DNA of 64,000 nt, from positions 1,736,001 to 1,800,000 of the forward strand of contig NZ_CP159981.1 of the NCBI RefSeq assembly GCF_041380365.1. The letters are read 5' to 3'. This document shows, one piece after another, positions 52,233-63,091 of the stretch. The stretch is from Buchananella sp. 14KM1171. GTDB taxonomy: Bacteria; Actinomycetota; Actinomycetes; Actinomycetales; Actinomycetaceae. Both the position numbers and the translations under genes were made by a program. The notes below the pieces were generated by a model. The model was not told the origin of the DNA. It made no database searches and saw only the letters and a program-made list of their open reading frames with translations. How positions within the stretch are numbered: the first letter of the stretch is position 1; each line of letters begins with the position of its first letter.

Positions 52233-52856
52233 ATGTCCAGCAGCCCCCGAGTCGTGATGCGCTCCCGCTTCGCCGTGGCCGGCCCGGCCGTTGTGGCCGT
52301 GGCGGCCGTGGTGGTGTGGGTGCTGCAGGTGCGTCATGGCGGCTTCAGCGAGCTGGCCCGTGACGGCGTGGTGCCCGTGGCGGCTCTGGTCGGGGCCGTG
52401 CTGTGGTGGCTGTGGCCGGTGGTGGTGCTGGAAGATGGCGGCCTGCTGGTGCGCAACCTGGCCCGCACGCACGTGATCCCCTGGGCTGCGTACGACGGCG
52501 TTGACACTAGGTGGGCCCTGAAGATCAAGCTGAAGGGCCGCCGCCCGATCACCGCGACCGCGTGCGCCGCCACTGGCGGCATCACCCGCCGCGACCACGT
52601 GGCCCCGGAAATCCCCGAGGCCTACTTCTACAGCGACCTGCCCCAGCTGCGTTTTGGGGCCGACGCCCGCGCCGCCGGCATGCTCATCGAGCGTCGCTCC
52701 CCGCGGTGGCAGGAGGAGGGCCTGGGCCCCCGCGTGAAGACCACCAACGCCAACGCGCTTGGCACCGAGGTGCGCTCCACCTGGAACTGGGCGGCCCTGG
52801 CCGTCCTTGCCGCCGCGCTCGCGGCCATCGCCGTGCGCGTGGCCACGATCTTCTAG
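52233..52856 (+). CDS. PH-like-domain membrane protein
   Basis: 207 residues. Two N-terminal membrane helices (AVAGPAVVAVAAVVVWVLQ, VVPVAALVGAVLWWLWPVVV) are followed by a beta-rich domain (VLEDGGLLVRNLARTHVIPWAAYDGVDTRWALKIKLKGRR) like bacterial PH domains of actinobacterial membrane proteins. A C-terminal helix (WAALAVLAAALAAIAVRVATI) closes it. The ATG lies 7 bp after GAGAAT without a Shine-Dalgarno, so it is probably leaderless. The frame continues upstream through the tandem repeats, but that part is unlikely to be translated. Function unknown. Confidence 0.75.
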   Translation: MSSSPRVVMRSRFAVAGPAVVAVAAVVVWVLQVRHGGFSELARDGVVPVAALVGAVLWWLWPVVVLEDGGLLVRNLARTHVIPWAAYDGVDTRWALKIKLKGRRPITATACAATGGITRRDHVAPEIPEAYFYSDLPQLRFGADARAAGMLIERRSPRWQEEGLGPRVKTTNANALGTEVRSTWNWAALAVLAAALAAIAVRVATIF

Positions 52857-53164
52857 CCGCAACGAATGGCGGTAAGGCGGGAGTGGCGCGGGATGGACGA
52901 CGTCGGCCACGAAGCCGCACAAACCAACCGGCCGCCCCAATTCTTGCCGCCACGAAGAACGGCCGCGTGGCGAGCGGGATCGCAGTGAACCGATCCTCTC
53001 GGGGGCGTGCGCTCGCCGCCTCTGACCGGGCCTGACCGGGCGGCACGCCCCGCGCCAGGGCCGGGCCTCCACAGGCCGCAGGCTCACCGGGCGCACACGG
53101 CCCCCAACCACTAATCTGCCTATGGCGGAGTAAAAAGAACCGCCTCAATACAACAAGGAAAGCA
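52857..53164. other. 308-bp non-coding stretch upstream of typA
   Basis: No gene or clear repeat is seen. TAATCT at 53112-53117 may be the typA -10. The leader contains GGCGG...CCGCC (53125-53144) that can form a small hairpin before the Shine-Dalgarno. Confidence 0.4.
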
Positions 53165-55075
<1,911 letters not shown>

Positions 55076-55082
55076 GGACACG

Positions 55083-56807
55083 ATGACGGCAGTGGCGGAG
55101 ATTGGCGAGGTAGCGGCGCAGCAGAGCGGCGACGCTAGCGGTGAGCCCGCGCGCAAGCACGGCCGACGCTGGCTGATCGGTGGGGCCGTGGCGGGCGCCG
55201 CGCTGGTGGCCGGCTACGTGGGGACCGCGTTCGCGGTCTCCGACGAGCTGCCCAACGGCATGACGGTGAGCGGTGTGCCGGTGGGTGGAATGGAGCCGGG
55301 GGAGGCGGCCGCCGCTATCGAGGAGGCCCTGGCCGCGCGGCTGCAGGACCCGCTCACTGTGACGCTGGGGGAGAAGGGGGCGCAGATCGTGCCCGCGCAG
55401 GCGGGGTTGCGTTTCGACGCCGCCGCGACCCTGGCCCCCTACACCGGCCTGTCCTTCTCCCCGGTGGTGTTGTGGCAGCACCTCTTTGGTGGCGCGTCCG
55501 TTGAGGTGGCCACCGGTGCTGACGCGGCCGCCCTCACGACCGCCCTGGAGCAGGTGTCCGACGCTCTGACCACCGCCCCCACCGAGGGCGCGGTTGCGTT
55601 GGTGGCGGGACAGGTGCAGGTCACCGACGCAGCCGCCGGGTTGAAGCCGAACATCGCGGGGGCCGTCGAGACGCTCAGTAACGACTGGATGACCGGCCAG
55701 CACCTGCCCCTGCCGGGGGACGCAGTGGAGCCGCAGGTGGGCCAGGCGGCGGTGGACAGCGCCGCCGCGCAGGCAAAGGTGGTGCTGGGCGCGCCGGTGA
55801 CGGTGCAGATCGACGGCTCCGCACTGCAGCTCTCCGCCGAGCAGCTGGGGCAGGTGGTCTCCTTCGAGCCCGTGGACGGGGATTTGGTGGCCAAGGTGGA
55901 CGGCGAGGCGGTCCAGCAGCTGTTGGCCTCCCAGCTTGCTGCCCACAACGTGGCCCCGAAGGACGCCAAGGTGGAGATCGCGGACGGCAAGCCGCGCGTG
56001 GTGCCCGCCGTGGACGGCAAGCAGGTCACGGCGCAGGCCCTGGCCGAGGCCATCGAGAAGGCCGCCGTGTCTAACCAGAACCGCAACGCCCCGGTCAGCC
56101 CGGAGGCCAAGCCGGCCGAGTTCAGCACGAAGGACGCCGAGGCCCTGGGCATCAAGGAGGTGATCGCGGACTTCTCCACCCCGCTCACCTGGGAGACGCG
56201 CCGCACCGCCAACATCGCCCGCGGCTCCGAGCTGGTCAACGGCACGATCGTGCGCCCGGGGGAGACCTTCTCCCTGGAGCAGACCCTCGGCGAGGTGGAC
56301 GCGCACACCGGTTTCGTGGACGCCGGGGTGATCATCAACGGCATCCACACCGACTCCATGGGGGGTGGACTCTCGCAGCTTGCCACCAACGTTTTCAATG
56401 CGGGCTTCCTGGCCGGCTTCGTGGACGTGGAGCACCGCCCCCACACCGAGTACCTCTCCCGCTACCCGGAGGGGCGGGAGGCCACGCTGTGGACCGGCCA
56501 CCTGGACGTGAAGTGGACTAACGACACCCCCTACGCCGCCCTGCTGGAGGCGGGGGTGACGGACGACGTCGCCTGGATCAAGGTTTGGTCCACCAAGCAC
56601 TGGAACGTGGAGCACTGGACCTCAGAGCGCTTTAGCTATCGTCCGCCCACCAAGCGCGAGGTCTTCACCAAGCCGTGCGAGCCGCAGGAGGAGGGCGGGG
56701 CCGGATTCTCCGTCACCGTCACGCGCGTGCGCAGCCACGGCGAGGTCAAGGAGAGCCAGGACTGGACCACCCACTACCAGGCGGTGGACGAGATCGTCTG
56801 CAAGTAG
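55083..56807 (+). CDS. VanW-family protein with peptidoglycan-binding-like repeats
   Basis: 574 residues. A cytoplasmic basic N-terminus and one membrane helix (WLIGGAVAGAALVAGYVGTAFAV, split at residue 40) place the rest outside. Two YoaR/PG_binding_4-type domains (GMTVSGVPVGGMEPGEAAAAIEE; VSFEPVDGDLVAKVDGEAVQQLL) precede the VanW domain (STPLTWETRRTANIARGSELVNG, RPGETFSLEQTLGEVDA, GGLSQLATNVFNAGFLAG). VanW function is unknown; the domains suggest a cell-wall role. It does not imply glycopeptide resistance. In operon with typA. Confidence 0.88.
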   Translation: MTAVAEIGEVAAQQSGDASGEPARKHGRRWLIGGAVAGAALVAGYVGTAFAVSDELPNGMTVSGVPVGGMEPGEAAAAIEEALAARLQDPLTVTLGEKGAQIVPAQAGLRFDAAATLAPYTGLSFSPVVLWQHLFGGASVEVATGADAAALTTALEQVSDALTTAPTEGAVALVAGQVQVTDAAAGLKPNIAGAVETLSNDWMTGQHLPLPGDAVEPQVGQAAVDSAAAQAKVVLGAPVTVQIDGSALQLSAEQLGQVVSFEPVDGDLVAKVDGEAVQQLLASQLAAHNVAPKDAKVEIADGKPRVVPAVDGKQVTAQALAEAIEKAAVSNQNRNAPVSPEAKPAEFSTKDAEALGIKEVIADFSTPLTWETRRTANIARGSELVNGTIVRPGETFSLEQTLGEVDAHTGFVDAGVIINGIHTDSMGGGLSQLATNVFNAGFLAGFVDVEHRPHTEYLSRYPEGREATLWTGHLDVKWTNDTPYAALLEAGVTDDVAWIKVWSTKHWNVEHWTSERFSYRPPTKREVFTKPCEPQEEGGAGFSVTVTRVRSHGEVKESQDWTTHYQAVDEIVCK

Positions 56808-56912
56808 GCCCGGCTCCCCGCCGCGGGACCGCCGCGCCCCGCCCCTGCAACAGAGCACCGGGACCGCCGCGCCCCGCCCCGGCGTCTGGCCGCCACTGGG
56901 CGGCGTGAACCT

Positions 56913-57161
56913 CTAGGGGGCGCGGGGCGGAACGTCGGGCAAAGAAGGCACGCGCCTGCCCACCACCATCTGGGTGGCGTGGACGGAAACGTCGCCGCGC
57001 CGGGAGCGGATCAGCACCCCGTGGGGGCCGCACTCCAGTAATTCACCCACCACCTCTTGCAGATTTCCCGCCTCGCGGTAGAGCAGGGTGACGCGCTCGC
57101 CGACGCGCCATTCCAACCAAGGCAAGGGGCGTGGCGCACTCCTCCGCTGCGAGCTTTCCAT
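56913..57161 (-). CDS. Small SH3-like domain protein (Rv0428c N-terminal-domain type)
   Basis: 82 residues. The core (WRVGERVTLLYREAGNLQEVVGELLECGPHGVLIRSRRGDVSVHATQMVVGRRVP) resembles the SH3-like N-terminal domain of Rv0428c-type acetyltransferases. Those are often next to the ferredoxin-dapC pair in actinobacteria. Here the acetyltransferase part is absent and the domain stands alone. The ATG is divergent from the ferredoxin gene with a 50-bp gap. It may be a remnant of the larger gene or a free-standing adaptor. Confidence 0.65.
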   Translation of the reverse strand: MESSQRRSAPRPLPWLEWRVGERVTLLYREAGNLQEVVGELLECGPHGVLIRSRRGDVSVHATQMVVGRRVPSLPDVPPRAP

Positions 57162-57211
57162 GGTGGGGGATAATAGAGAACAGTTGAACCAACCGGGAGA
57201 GGAACTACCTC

Positions 57212-57559
57212 ATGACCTACGTCATCGCCCAGCCGTGTGTGGACGTCAAGGACCGCGCCTGCGTTGACGAGTGTCCGGTGGACTGCATCTACGAGGGCGA
57301 ACGCTCGCTCTACATTCACCCGGACGAGTGCGTGGACTGCGGCGCCTGCGAGCCCGTCTGCCCCACGCTGGCCATCTTCTACGAGGACGACCTGCCCGAG
57401 GAGTGGAGCGACTACTACCGGGCCAACGCCGACTTCTTCAGCGAGATCGGCTCGCCGGGAGGCGCCGCCTCGATGGGCAAGATCGCGCACGACGACGCCA
57501 TGATCGCCGCCCTGCCGCCGCAGAACCTCGAGTACCGCGCAGAGCACGGGCTCGACTGA
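57212..57559 (+). CDS. fdxC: Seven-iron ferredoxin (FdxC type)
   Basis: 115 residues. Cysteines for two clusters are visible: ACVDECPVDC near the N-terminus and CVDCGACEPVCP at residues 40-51. The spacing, with a non-standard first cluster and a long C-terminal extension, is the actinobacterial 7Fe (3Fe-4S plus 4Fe-4S) type. It is a low-potential electron carrier. GATAAT (57169-57174) and GGGAGAGGA upstream give a normal leadered start. Its stop overlaps the dapC start (TGATG), a pairing conserved in actinobacteria. Confidence 0.95.
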   Translation: MTYVIAQPCVDVKDRACVDECPVDCIYEGERSLYIHPDECVDCGACEPVCPTLAIFYEDDLPEEWSDYYRANADFFSEIGSPGGAASMGKIAHDDAMIAALPPQNLEYRAEHGLD

Positions 57560-58680
57560 TGGCCCGCCTGCCCCGAGCGCTACCGCTGCCCGAGTTCCCG
57601 TGGAACACCCTGGAGGGCGCCAGGCTGCGTGCCCAGGCCCACCCCGGTGGGATCGTTGACCTCTCCGTGGGCACCCCCGTGGACGACAGCCCCGCAGTGG
57701 CCACGCAGGCCCTGGCCGCCGCAGCGAACTCGCCCGGCTACCCGCTCACCGTGGGCACCGCTGCGGTGAGGCAGGCGATCTGCGACTGGTTTGCGCGCAG
57801 GCGGAGCGTGCCCGGGCTCAAGCCCAGCCAGGTCATCCCCACCATCGGCTCCAAGGAGGCCGTGGCGCTCCTGCCGCTCCTGCTGGGCGCGGCGGCCGGC
57901 GACACGGTGCTGCTGCCCGCCATGGCCTACCCCACCTACGACGTGGGCGCGCGCCTGGTGGGCGCCACCCCCATTCCCGTGGGCGACGACCCGCAGCAGT
58001 GGCCCGACGCCGACCTGGTCTGGCTCAACAGCCCCGGCAACCCCCACGGGCACGTGCTGAGCGTGGAGCAGCTGCGCCGCATCGTGGCGTGGGCGCGCCG
58101 GCGCGGCGCCATGGTGGTCAGCGACGAGTGCTACGCCGAGCTGGCCTGGGAGGTGGACGACGTTCCCTCCCTGCTGGACCCCCGGGTGACCGACGGCGAC
58201 CTGACCGGCCTCCTGGCCCTCTACTCCCTGTCCAAGCAGTCCAACCTGGCCGGCTACCGCGCCGCCCTGCTGGCCGGCGACGAGGCCGCCGTGGCCGCGG
58301 TGGTCGAGACCCGCAAGCACCTGGGCCTGCTGGTGCCCGGCCCCGTCCAGGCCGCCCTCGTGGCCGCCCTGGGGGACGACGGCCACGTGGACGCCCAGCG
58401 CGAGGTCTACCGCCGCCGCCGCGACGCCCTAGTGCCCGCCGCCAAGGCCGCCGGGATGGAACTGGACCCGGACAGCCGGGCCGGCCTCTACCTGTGGGGC
58501 CGCGTGCCCGGCCTGAGCGGGCGCGAGCTGGTGGACCGCCTAGCCGAGCTGGGCATCCTGGCCGCCCCCGGCGACTTCTACGGGGAACAGGCCGCCCCCT
58601 ACGTGCGCATCGCCCTGACCGCCAGCGACGAACGCATCGACGCCGCCGTCGAACGCCTAGCCGGGGCCAGCCTGGCCTGA
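57559..58680 (+). CDS. dapC: Succinyldiaminopimelate transaminase (DapC)
   Basis: 373 residues, a class I/II PLP aminotransferase. The PLP lysine is in YSLSKQSNLAGYRAA; WLNSPGNPHGHV and VVSDECYAEL hold the cofactor ring and phosphate contacts. It transfers an amino group from glutamate to N-succinyl-2-amino-6-ketopimelate in the succinylase branch of lysine/DAP synthesis. Assignment to DapC rests on homology plus the fdxC-dapC pairing and dapD nearby. The ATG overlaps the ferredoxin stop (TGATG). Codons are extremely GC-rich. Confidence 0.93.
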   Translation: MARLPRALPLPEFPWNTLEGARLRAQAHPGGIVDLSVGTPVDDSPAVATQALAAAANSPGYPLTVGTAAVRQAICDWFARRRSVPGLKPSQVIPTIGSKEAVALLPLLLGAAAGDTVLLPAMAYPTYDVGARLVGATPIPVGDDPQQWPDADLVWLNSPGNPHGHVLSVEQLRRIVAWARRRGAMVVSDECYAELAWEVDDVPSLLDPRVTDGDLTGLLALYSLSKQSNLAGYRAALLAGDEAAVAAVVETRKHLGLLVPGPVQAALVAALGDDGHVDAQREVYRRRRDALVPAAKAAGMELDPDSRAGLYLWGRVPGLSGRELVDRLAELGILAAPGDFYGEQAAPYVRIALTASDERIDAAVERLAGASLA

Positions 58681-58959
58681 ACCGGCTACCGGGCTCGGGC
58701 CGCCCGAGCCTGTGCTGCCCGGTCGGTGGAGCCGAGCGGGCAGCTCCCATCGGCCGCAAAACCGCGCGGCCAACGGTCGAAAGAGGGGCAGGCGGCAGCG
58801 TCGTCCAAACGCCGTCCAAACCCGGGGCGCAAGAGCGCCCAAATGCCGCAAACCTGTGCGATAGGCGGGGCGTGCCGCTACAGTGAGGGAAGCTACTGGG
58901 ACCTTGTGCCCAGGACCGAGGTTGCGCCCCACGGGGCGGCGAGAAGCAAACGAGGAACC

Positions 58960-60288
58960 ATGTCTGAAATCGAAGAGCGCACCCAAGACGCCCGCCCCGA
59001 CGGACAGCTCACCGTGGGGGAAAAGGTGCTCCACCTGCCCCGCGTCGCCGCCACCGAAGGCAGCGACGGCCTGCAGATCGCGCCGCTGCTGAAGGAAACC
59101 GGCCTGATCACGCTGGACCCGGGCTTCATGAACACCGCCCCGGCAGCGTCGTCCATCACCTACATCGACGGCGACGCCGGCATCCTGCGCTACCGCGGCT
59201 ACCCGATTGAGCAGCTGGCCAAGCAGTCCTCCTTCCTGGAGGTGGCCTACCTGCTCATCTTCGGCGAGCTGCCCGACGCCGCCACCCTGGAGGCCGTGAT
59301 CCGCCGCATCAAGCGCCACCGCCTGCTGCACGAGGACTTCAAGGCCTTCTTCACCGCCTTCCCCGCCAACGGTCACCCGATGGCCATCCTGCAGGCCGGA
59401 ATCGCCGGCCTGGCCACCTACTACCAGCAAACCCTTGACCCCAAGGACCCGCAGCAGGTGGAGCTCGCCACCGTGCTCCTGCTGGCCAAGGTGCCCACCA
59501 TGATCAGCTACATCGCCAAGCGCGCCGCCGGCCTGCCGCTGCTCTACCCGGACAACCAGCGCTCCTACGTCGAGGACTTCATCCGCATGACCTTCGGCCT
59601 GCCCTACCAGAGCTACGACATCGACCCGGCCCTGGTGAAGGCGCTGGACATGCTGCTGATCCTGCACGCAGACCACGAGCAGAACTGCTCCACCTCCACC
59701 GTTCGCCTGGTGGGCTCCTCCAACGCCAACATGTACGCCTCCGTGGCCGCCGGCGTGGGCGCCCTGTCCGGCCCGCTCCACGGCGGCGCCAACGAGGCCG
59801 TGCTGCGCATGCTGCGCCAGATCAACGAGTCCGACATGACCGTGGCCGACTTCATGCGCAAGGTGAAGAACAAGGAAGACGGCGTGCGCCTGATGGGCTT
59901 TGGGCACCGCGTCTACAAGAACTACGACCCGCGCGCCGCCATCGTCAAGGAGACCGCCCACGACGTGCTTTCGCGTCTGGGCGCCCGCGACAACCTGCTG
60001 GACATCGCGATGGAGCTCGAGGAGATCGCGCTCAGCGACGACTACTTCATCGAGCGTAAGCTCTACCCGAACGTGGACTTCTACACCGGCCTGATCTACA
60101 AGGCCATGGGCTTCCCGACCAAGATGTTCACCCCGCTGTTCGCGCTGGGACGCCTGCCCGGCTGGATCGCCCAGTACCGCGAGCTCATCAACGACCCGAC
60201 CACCCGCATCGGCCGCCCGCGGCAGGTCTACACCGGCTACGCCGAGCGCGACTACGTTCCGCTGCGCGAGCGCGTCGCCAAGGACTGA
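58960..60288 (+). CDS. gltA: Citrate synthase
   Basis: 442 residues, type I (hexameric) size. It condenses acetyl-CoA and oxaloacetate. Catalytic segments are LHADHEQNCSTSTVR, GPLHGGANEAVLRML and GFGHRVYKNYDPRA. The ATG follows GAGGAACC. The upstream 279 bp hold no gene; TACAGT at 58879-58884 is a candidate -10, giving a leader of about 70 nt with a CTGGG...CCCAG hairpin. It works with icd at 42-44.5 kb. Confidence 0.97.
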   Translation: MSEIEERTQDARPDGQLTVGEKVLHLPRVAATEGSDGLQIAPLLKETGLITLDPGFMNTAPAASSITYIDGDAGILRYRGYPIEQLAKQSSFLEVAYLLIFGELPDAATLEAVIRRIKRHRLLHEDFKAFFTAFPANGHPMAILQAGIAGLATYYQQTLDPKDPQQVELATVLLLAKVPTMISYIAKRAAGLPLLYPDNQRSYVEDFIRMTFGLPYQSYDIDPALVKALDMLLILHADHEQNCSTSTVRLVGSSNANMYASVAAGVGALSGPLHGGANEAVLRMLRQINESDMTVADFMRKVKNKEDGVRLMGFGHRVYKNYDPRAAIVKETAHDVLSRLGARDNLLDIAMELEEIALSDDYFIERKLYPNVDFYTGLIYKAMGFPTKMFTPLFALGRLPGWIAQYRELINDPTTRIGRPRQVYTGYAERDYVPLRERVAKD

Positions 60289-60306
60289 GCCGGCGCGAAA
60301 CGGAGT

Positions 60307-60343
60307 GTGGGCCCGGGGAAGCGGTTTCCTTCCCCGGGCCCAC
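60307..60343. terminator. Hairpin between gltA and dapD
   Basis: A perfect 15-bp stem (60307-60321 with 60329-60343) with a 7-base loop. There is no T-run. It lies between the convergent genes and may terminate both. Confidence 0.6.
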
Positions 60344-60370
60344 GCCTGCGTGCGGAGGCAGTGTTTGCCG

Positions 60371-61348
60371 TCAGGCGAGCGGCGAGTCCGGAGCGAACTC
60401 GATGGCCTTGCCGCCGCGGGCCAGCGCCTCCACGGCACCGGTGACCGAGTTGCGGCGGTAGAGCACGTTCGACGCGCCGGACAGGTCCCGGGCGGAGACG
60501 ATCTTGGGGTCGCGGAACAGGCCGTGCTGGCCGGGTACCACGCCACCGGTGGGCAGGAAGGACACCTTGGTGCCCGCGGTGAGGTAGAGACCGGCCTCCA
60601 CCACGCAGTCGTCGCCCAGCGCGATGCCCAGACCGGAGTTGGCGCCCAGCAGGCAGCGCTCGCCCACGCTCACCTTGCGCCCACTACCGCCGGACTGCAC
60701 GCCCATCGTGGAGGCGCCGCCACCAATGTCCGAGCCGTCGCCGATCACCACGCCCTGGGAAATGCGGCCCTCCACCATGGAGACTCCCAGCGTGCCGGCG
60801 TTGTAGTTGACGAAGCCAGCGTGCATGACGGTGGTTCCCTCGGAGAGGTAGGCGCCCAGGCGCACGCGGTCGCCGTCACCGATGCGGACGCCGGCGGGCA
60901 CCACGTAGTCCACCATGCGCGGGAACTTGTCGATGCCCCGCACCTCCACGGCACCGAACTTGCGGCGCAGGCGCAGGCGGGTCTCCTCGAATCCCTCCAC
61001 CGGGCACGGGCCCGCAGAGGTCCACACCACGTTGGCCATCCGGGAGAAGATGCCGTCCAGATTCACCGTGTTGGGCTGCACTAGGCGGTGCGACAGTAGA
61101 TGCAGGCGCAGGTAGGCGTCCGCCGTGGACTGCGGGGCGTCGTCCAGGTCCACCTGAGTGCGCACCACGGAGGTGTAAACCCCACGGGCCTCGTCCTTGG
61201 CCTCCATCGAGGTCAGCTGCTGACGCAGCTCGCTGCCAGATTCCTGCGGCAGTGGCCCCAGCTGCGGGGCCGGATACCAAACATCGAGCGTCTGCCCGGA
61301 CTGCGAGATCGTTGCCAGTCCGTATCCCCATGCGAGTCGAGAAGTCAT
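60371..61348 (-). CDS. dapD: Tetrahydrodipicolinate N-succinyltransferase
   Basis: 325 residues, actinobacterial DapD type. The N-terminal domain is followed by a left-handed beta-helix of hexapeptide repeats (VRIGDGDRVRLGAYLSEGTT, GVVIGDGSDIGGGASTMG, LLGANSGLGIALGDDCVVEAG) and the C-terminal strand. It succinylates tetrahydrodipicolinate in the route that continues with DapC. The ATG lies 7 bp after TAGACT on the minus strand, so it is probably leaderless. Convergent with gltA. Confidence 0.95.
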   Translation of the reverse strand: MTSRLAWGYGLATISQSGQTLDVWYPAPQLGPLPQESGSELRQQLTSMEAKDEARGVYTSVVRTQVDLDDAPQSTADAYLRLHLLSHRLVQPNTVNLDGIFSRMANVVWTSAGPCPVEGFEETRLRLRRKFGAVEVRGIDKFPRMVDYVVPAGVRIGDGDRVRLGAYLSEGTTVMHAGFVNYNAGTLGVSMVEGRISQGVVIGDGSDIGGGASTMGVQSGGSGRKVSVGERCLLGANSGLGIALGDDCVVEAGLYLTAGTKVSFLPTGGVVPGQHGLFRDPKIVSARDLSGASNVLYRRNSVTGAVEALARGGKAIEFAPDSPLA

Positions 61349-61426
61349 GTCTGCAAGTCTATGGGCAGGTCTCGAGCCCCGGCAGGCGAAGGCGAGGGGT
61401 GGACAGCGGGTTGGTGTACGGCTGTG

Positions 61427-62023
61427 CTAGCTGTTGCCGCGTCGGAACTGCGACATGGCCGTTTGGAACTGCAGGTGGAACCGCTCCGGGGTCGCGGGCC
61501 GCCCATTCGAAATCTGGGAGTTCGTCAATACGTCAACGCACTCCTGCGTGTAGGTGGAGAAGTCCTGGAGGGCTGCCTCGTAGGAACCGGCGTAGGCGTT
61601 GATTACGCGTTGCGGCCCGCCAATGAGGGTGAACTCCGCCTCGTCTGAGAACGAAAAGGCGGTACCGAGGTCGTCCGTGATTAGCATGCAGTCGAAGGGC
61701 GCGACTTCGCCGCGCAGTTGCGCCAGGCTCTCCTCGGTGGGAATCAGTTGCCAGCAATAGGGAGCCGGCCGTCTGGGCGGGGCTTGGTGCAGGTAGTCGT
61801 TGGTGATGACCCACCAGGTGGCCCCCGGGTTGGCGATGTTACAAGCCAGGATCAGGTCCCCGTAGAAGGCAGCGCAGAGCATGTCGTCGTTCTCTTGCGC
61901 AATGACCGTCGCGTCCTGCCGGGAAACCCACTCTGGATTGAAGTGCGTGCTGTCGGCGAAGATCTGGTCCCGTAGCGCGCGAACGTGGTCGACGGTAGAG
62001 GGAGCGAGGACTCTGGTCAGCAT
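61427..62023 (-). CDS. Immunity-like paralogue 1 of a tandem family
   Basis: 198 residues, cytosolic. It shares with the next genes the pattern LRDQIFADSTHFNPEWVS, DATVIAQEN, CNIANPGATWWVIT, IPTEESL, PFDCMLITDDLGTAFSF, EFTLIGGPQRVINAYAGSYEAA. No known family is recognised by eye. It is the most divergent member, especially at the C-terminus. Its start overlaps the stop of the 89-residue gene upstream, so the two form a coupled pair. The pairing and the array suggest an immunity protein for a secreted toxin; this is inference. Confidence 0.7.
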   Translation of the reverse strand: MLTRVLAPSTVDHVRALRDQIFADSTHFNPEWVSRQDATVIAQENDDMLCAAFYGDLILACNIANPGATWWVITNDYLHQAPPRRPAPYCWQLIPTEESLAQLRGEVAPFDCMLITDDLGTAFSFSDEAEFTLIGGPQRVINAYAGSYEAALQDFSTYTQECVDVLTNSQISNGRPATPERFHLQFQTAMSQFRRGNS

Positions 62024-62292
62024 TAGGGGTACCTGAACTTTACGCGCGCACCGGAGGGCTGGATGATGTCGAGCCTGGGGCTTGCCAAAGAGCTGAGGCC
62101 GCGAAGGATGATCGTGGGACCGCTGGGTACGTTGCAGACGCGGAGCGGGTTGCCCTGATTGAACTCGGAAACGATCGGGTGTCCGCGAGTTAGCTCGCCG
62201 AAGTCCGCTTCGGCCTGCGGCAGGCCCCCGTTACGTATCCATATCTCGGTGCCCTGTTCAAAGGGCTGGTCGGGAGTAGATCCTGCTTGCAT
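62023..62292 (-). CDS. Small protein coupled to the immunity-like paralogue
   Basis: 89 residues (MQAGSTPDQPFEQGTEIWIR to RLDIIQPSGARVKFRYP), mainly beta strands by pattern. It has one base in common with the next gene's start (stop/start overlap). An in-frame TAG lies four codons before the ATG, so it is not the visible end of a longer toxin. TAGGAT is 6 bp upstream of the ATG. It could be an orphan toxin C-terminal domain or a second immunity factor; neither is shown. Confidence 0.6.
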   Translation of the reverse strand: MQAGSTPDQPFEQGTEIWIRNGGLPQAEADFGELTRGHPIVSEFNQGNPLRVCNVPSGPTIILRGLSSLASPRLDIIQPSGARVKFRYP

Positions 62293-62492
62293 GCCCCCAT
62301 CCTAGTGTTGACGAAGGAGGGGAGAGGGAGAAGCAGAAGGGCGTGCGGATATCCAGCTCTTCCCAAAGGGGAGTGTATTGGGGGCCTCGGAGTGGCCAGT
62401 AGATGCAGGCCCTTTTGTAGGGTTGCGCGACCATTCGAGGGATTGGTGCACCTTCCGAAGGGTTACCCGCCCCGGTTCTGATTCCGGGAGAC
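62293..62492. repeat. Partial third copy of the modular intergenic element
   Basis: The modules ATTCGAGGGATTGGTGCACC and TTCCGAAGGGTTACCCGCC at 62432-62470 match the third and fourth modules of the 27047 element (ATTGCGGGGTTGGTGCACCG, ATTGAGGGGTTACCCGC). The GCGCAAACG ends are not present. No gene is seen in this 200-bp gap. Confidence 0.5.
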
Positions 62493-63077
62493 CTAGGTGT
62501 TGCCCAGCCTCATCTGTGACATGGGGATGGCGAAGTTGGCGCGGAGTGCCTCTGCGACCCGTGGGAATCCAAGCTGCTGCTCTTGCTGAATGCAGTCTTC
62601 TACGAACTCGGAGAACTCTTTTACTGCGGCCTCGTATGAGCCTGCGTAGGCGTCGATGAATCTACGCGGTCCAGCTACTAGCGTGAACTCCTGGTGGTGC
62701 ACAAATGAGAACGCTGCATTGAGTTCGCCTGAAAAAAGCATGCAGTCAAAAGGGGTAACCGCGCGCTCGATCTCGGACAAGGCCTCCTCCGTTGGGAGAA
62801 TCTTCCAGCACATTGAGCGCATATCTTCCCGTGGGTCCGAAATGCAGCGGTCCTCGGTTATCGCCCACCATGCGGCGGCTGGGCTGATGGTGTTGCAGGC
62901 TCGGATGATAGATGGATAGTATGCAGGATGAAGCGAGTATGCGTTTTCTTGGGCAATGACAGTGGCGTCCTCTTGTGATACCCATGCGGGATTTAGGTGC
63001 ATGCTGTCCAGGAAAATTGTGTCGCGCATTGCGCGGGCGCGATCAATGAGGGCGGGATCGGTGATTCGGTTCAGCAT
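62493..63077 (-). CDS. Immunity-like paralogue 2
   Basis: 194 residues. The first 22 residues (MLNRITDPALIDRARAM...) and everything from GPRRFIDAYAGSYEAA to the end are almost identical to paralogue 3. The middle (residues ~23-135) differs at many positions. Conserved centre motifs are DATVIAQEN, IIRACNTISPAAAWWAI, ILPTEEAL and PFDCMLFSGELNAAFSF. GGAG lies before the ATG but inside a GATCGG-AG-CCGATC palindrome. GC content is visibly lower than in the core genes. Function inferred as immunity only from the array pattern. Confidence 0.75.
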   Translation of the reverse strand: MLNRITDPALIDRARAMRDTIFLDSMHLNPAWVSQEDATVIAQENAYSLHPAYYPSIIRACNTISPAAAWWAITEDRCISDPREDMRSMCWKILPTEEALSEIERAVTPFDCMLFSGELNAAFSFVHHQEFTLVAGPRRFIDAYAGSYEAAVKEFSEFVEDCIQQEQQLGFPRVAEALRANFAIPMSQMRLGNT

Positions 63078-63091
63078 GATCGGCTCCGATC
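63078..63091 (-). promoter_or_regulatory. Shine-Dalgarno-masking palindrome before paralogue 2
   Basis: On the coding strand GATCGGAGCCGATC directly precedes the ATG and contains the Shine-Dalgarno GGAG at its centre. A hairpin or duplex here could limit translation. An identical copy precedes paralogue 3 (63742-63755). Confidence 0.45.

Noticed and set aside
55083-56807. VanW-family gene as a vancomycin-resistance determinant
   Set aside because: No vanHAX or regulator genes are nearby. VanW-domain proteins are widespread in Gram-positives, and here the gene is in operon with typA.
56820-56880. 21-bp GC-rich direct repeat after the VanW-type gene
   Set aside because: Two simple copies 36 bp apart in very GC-rich DNA with no structure; not informative on its own.
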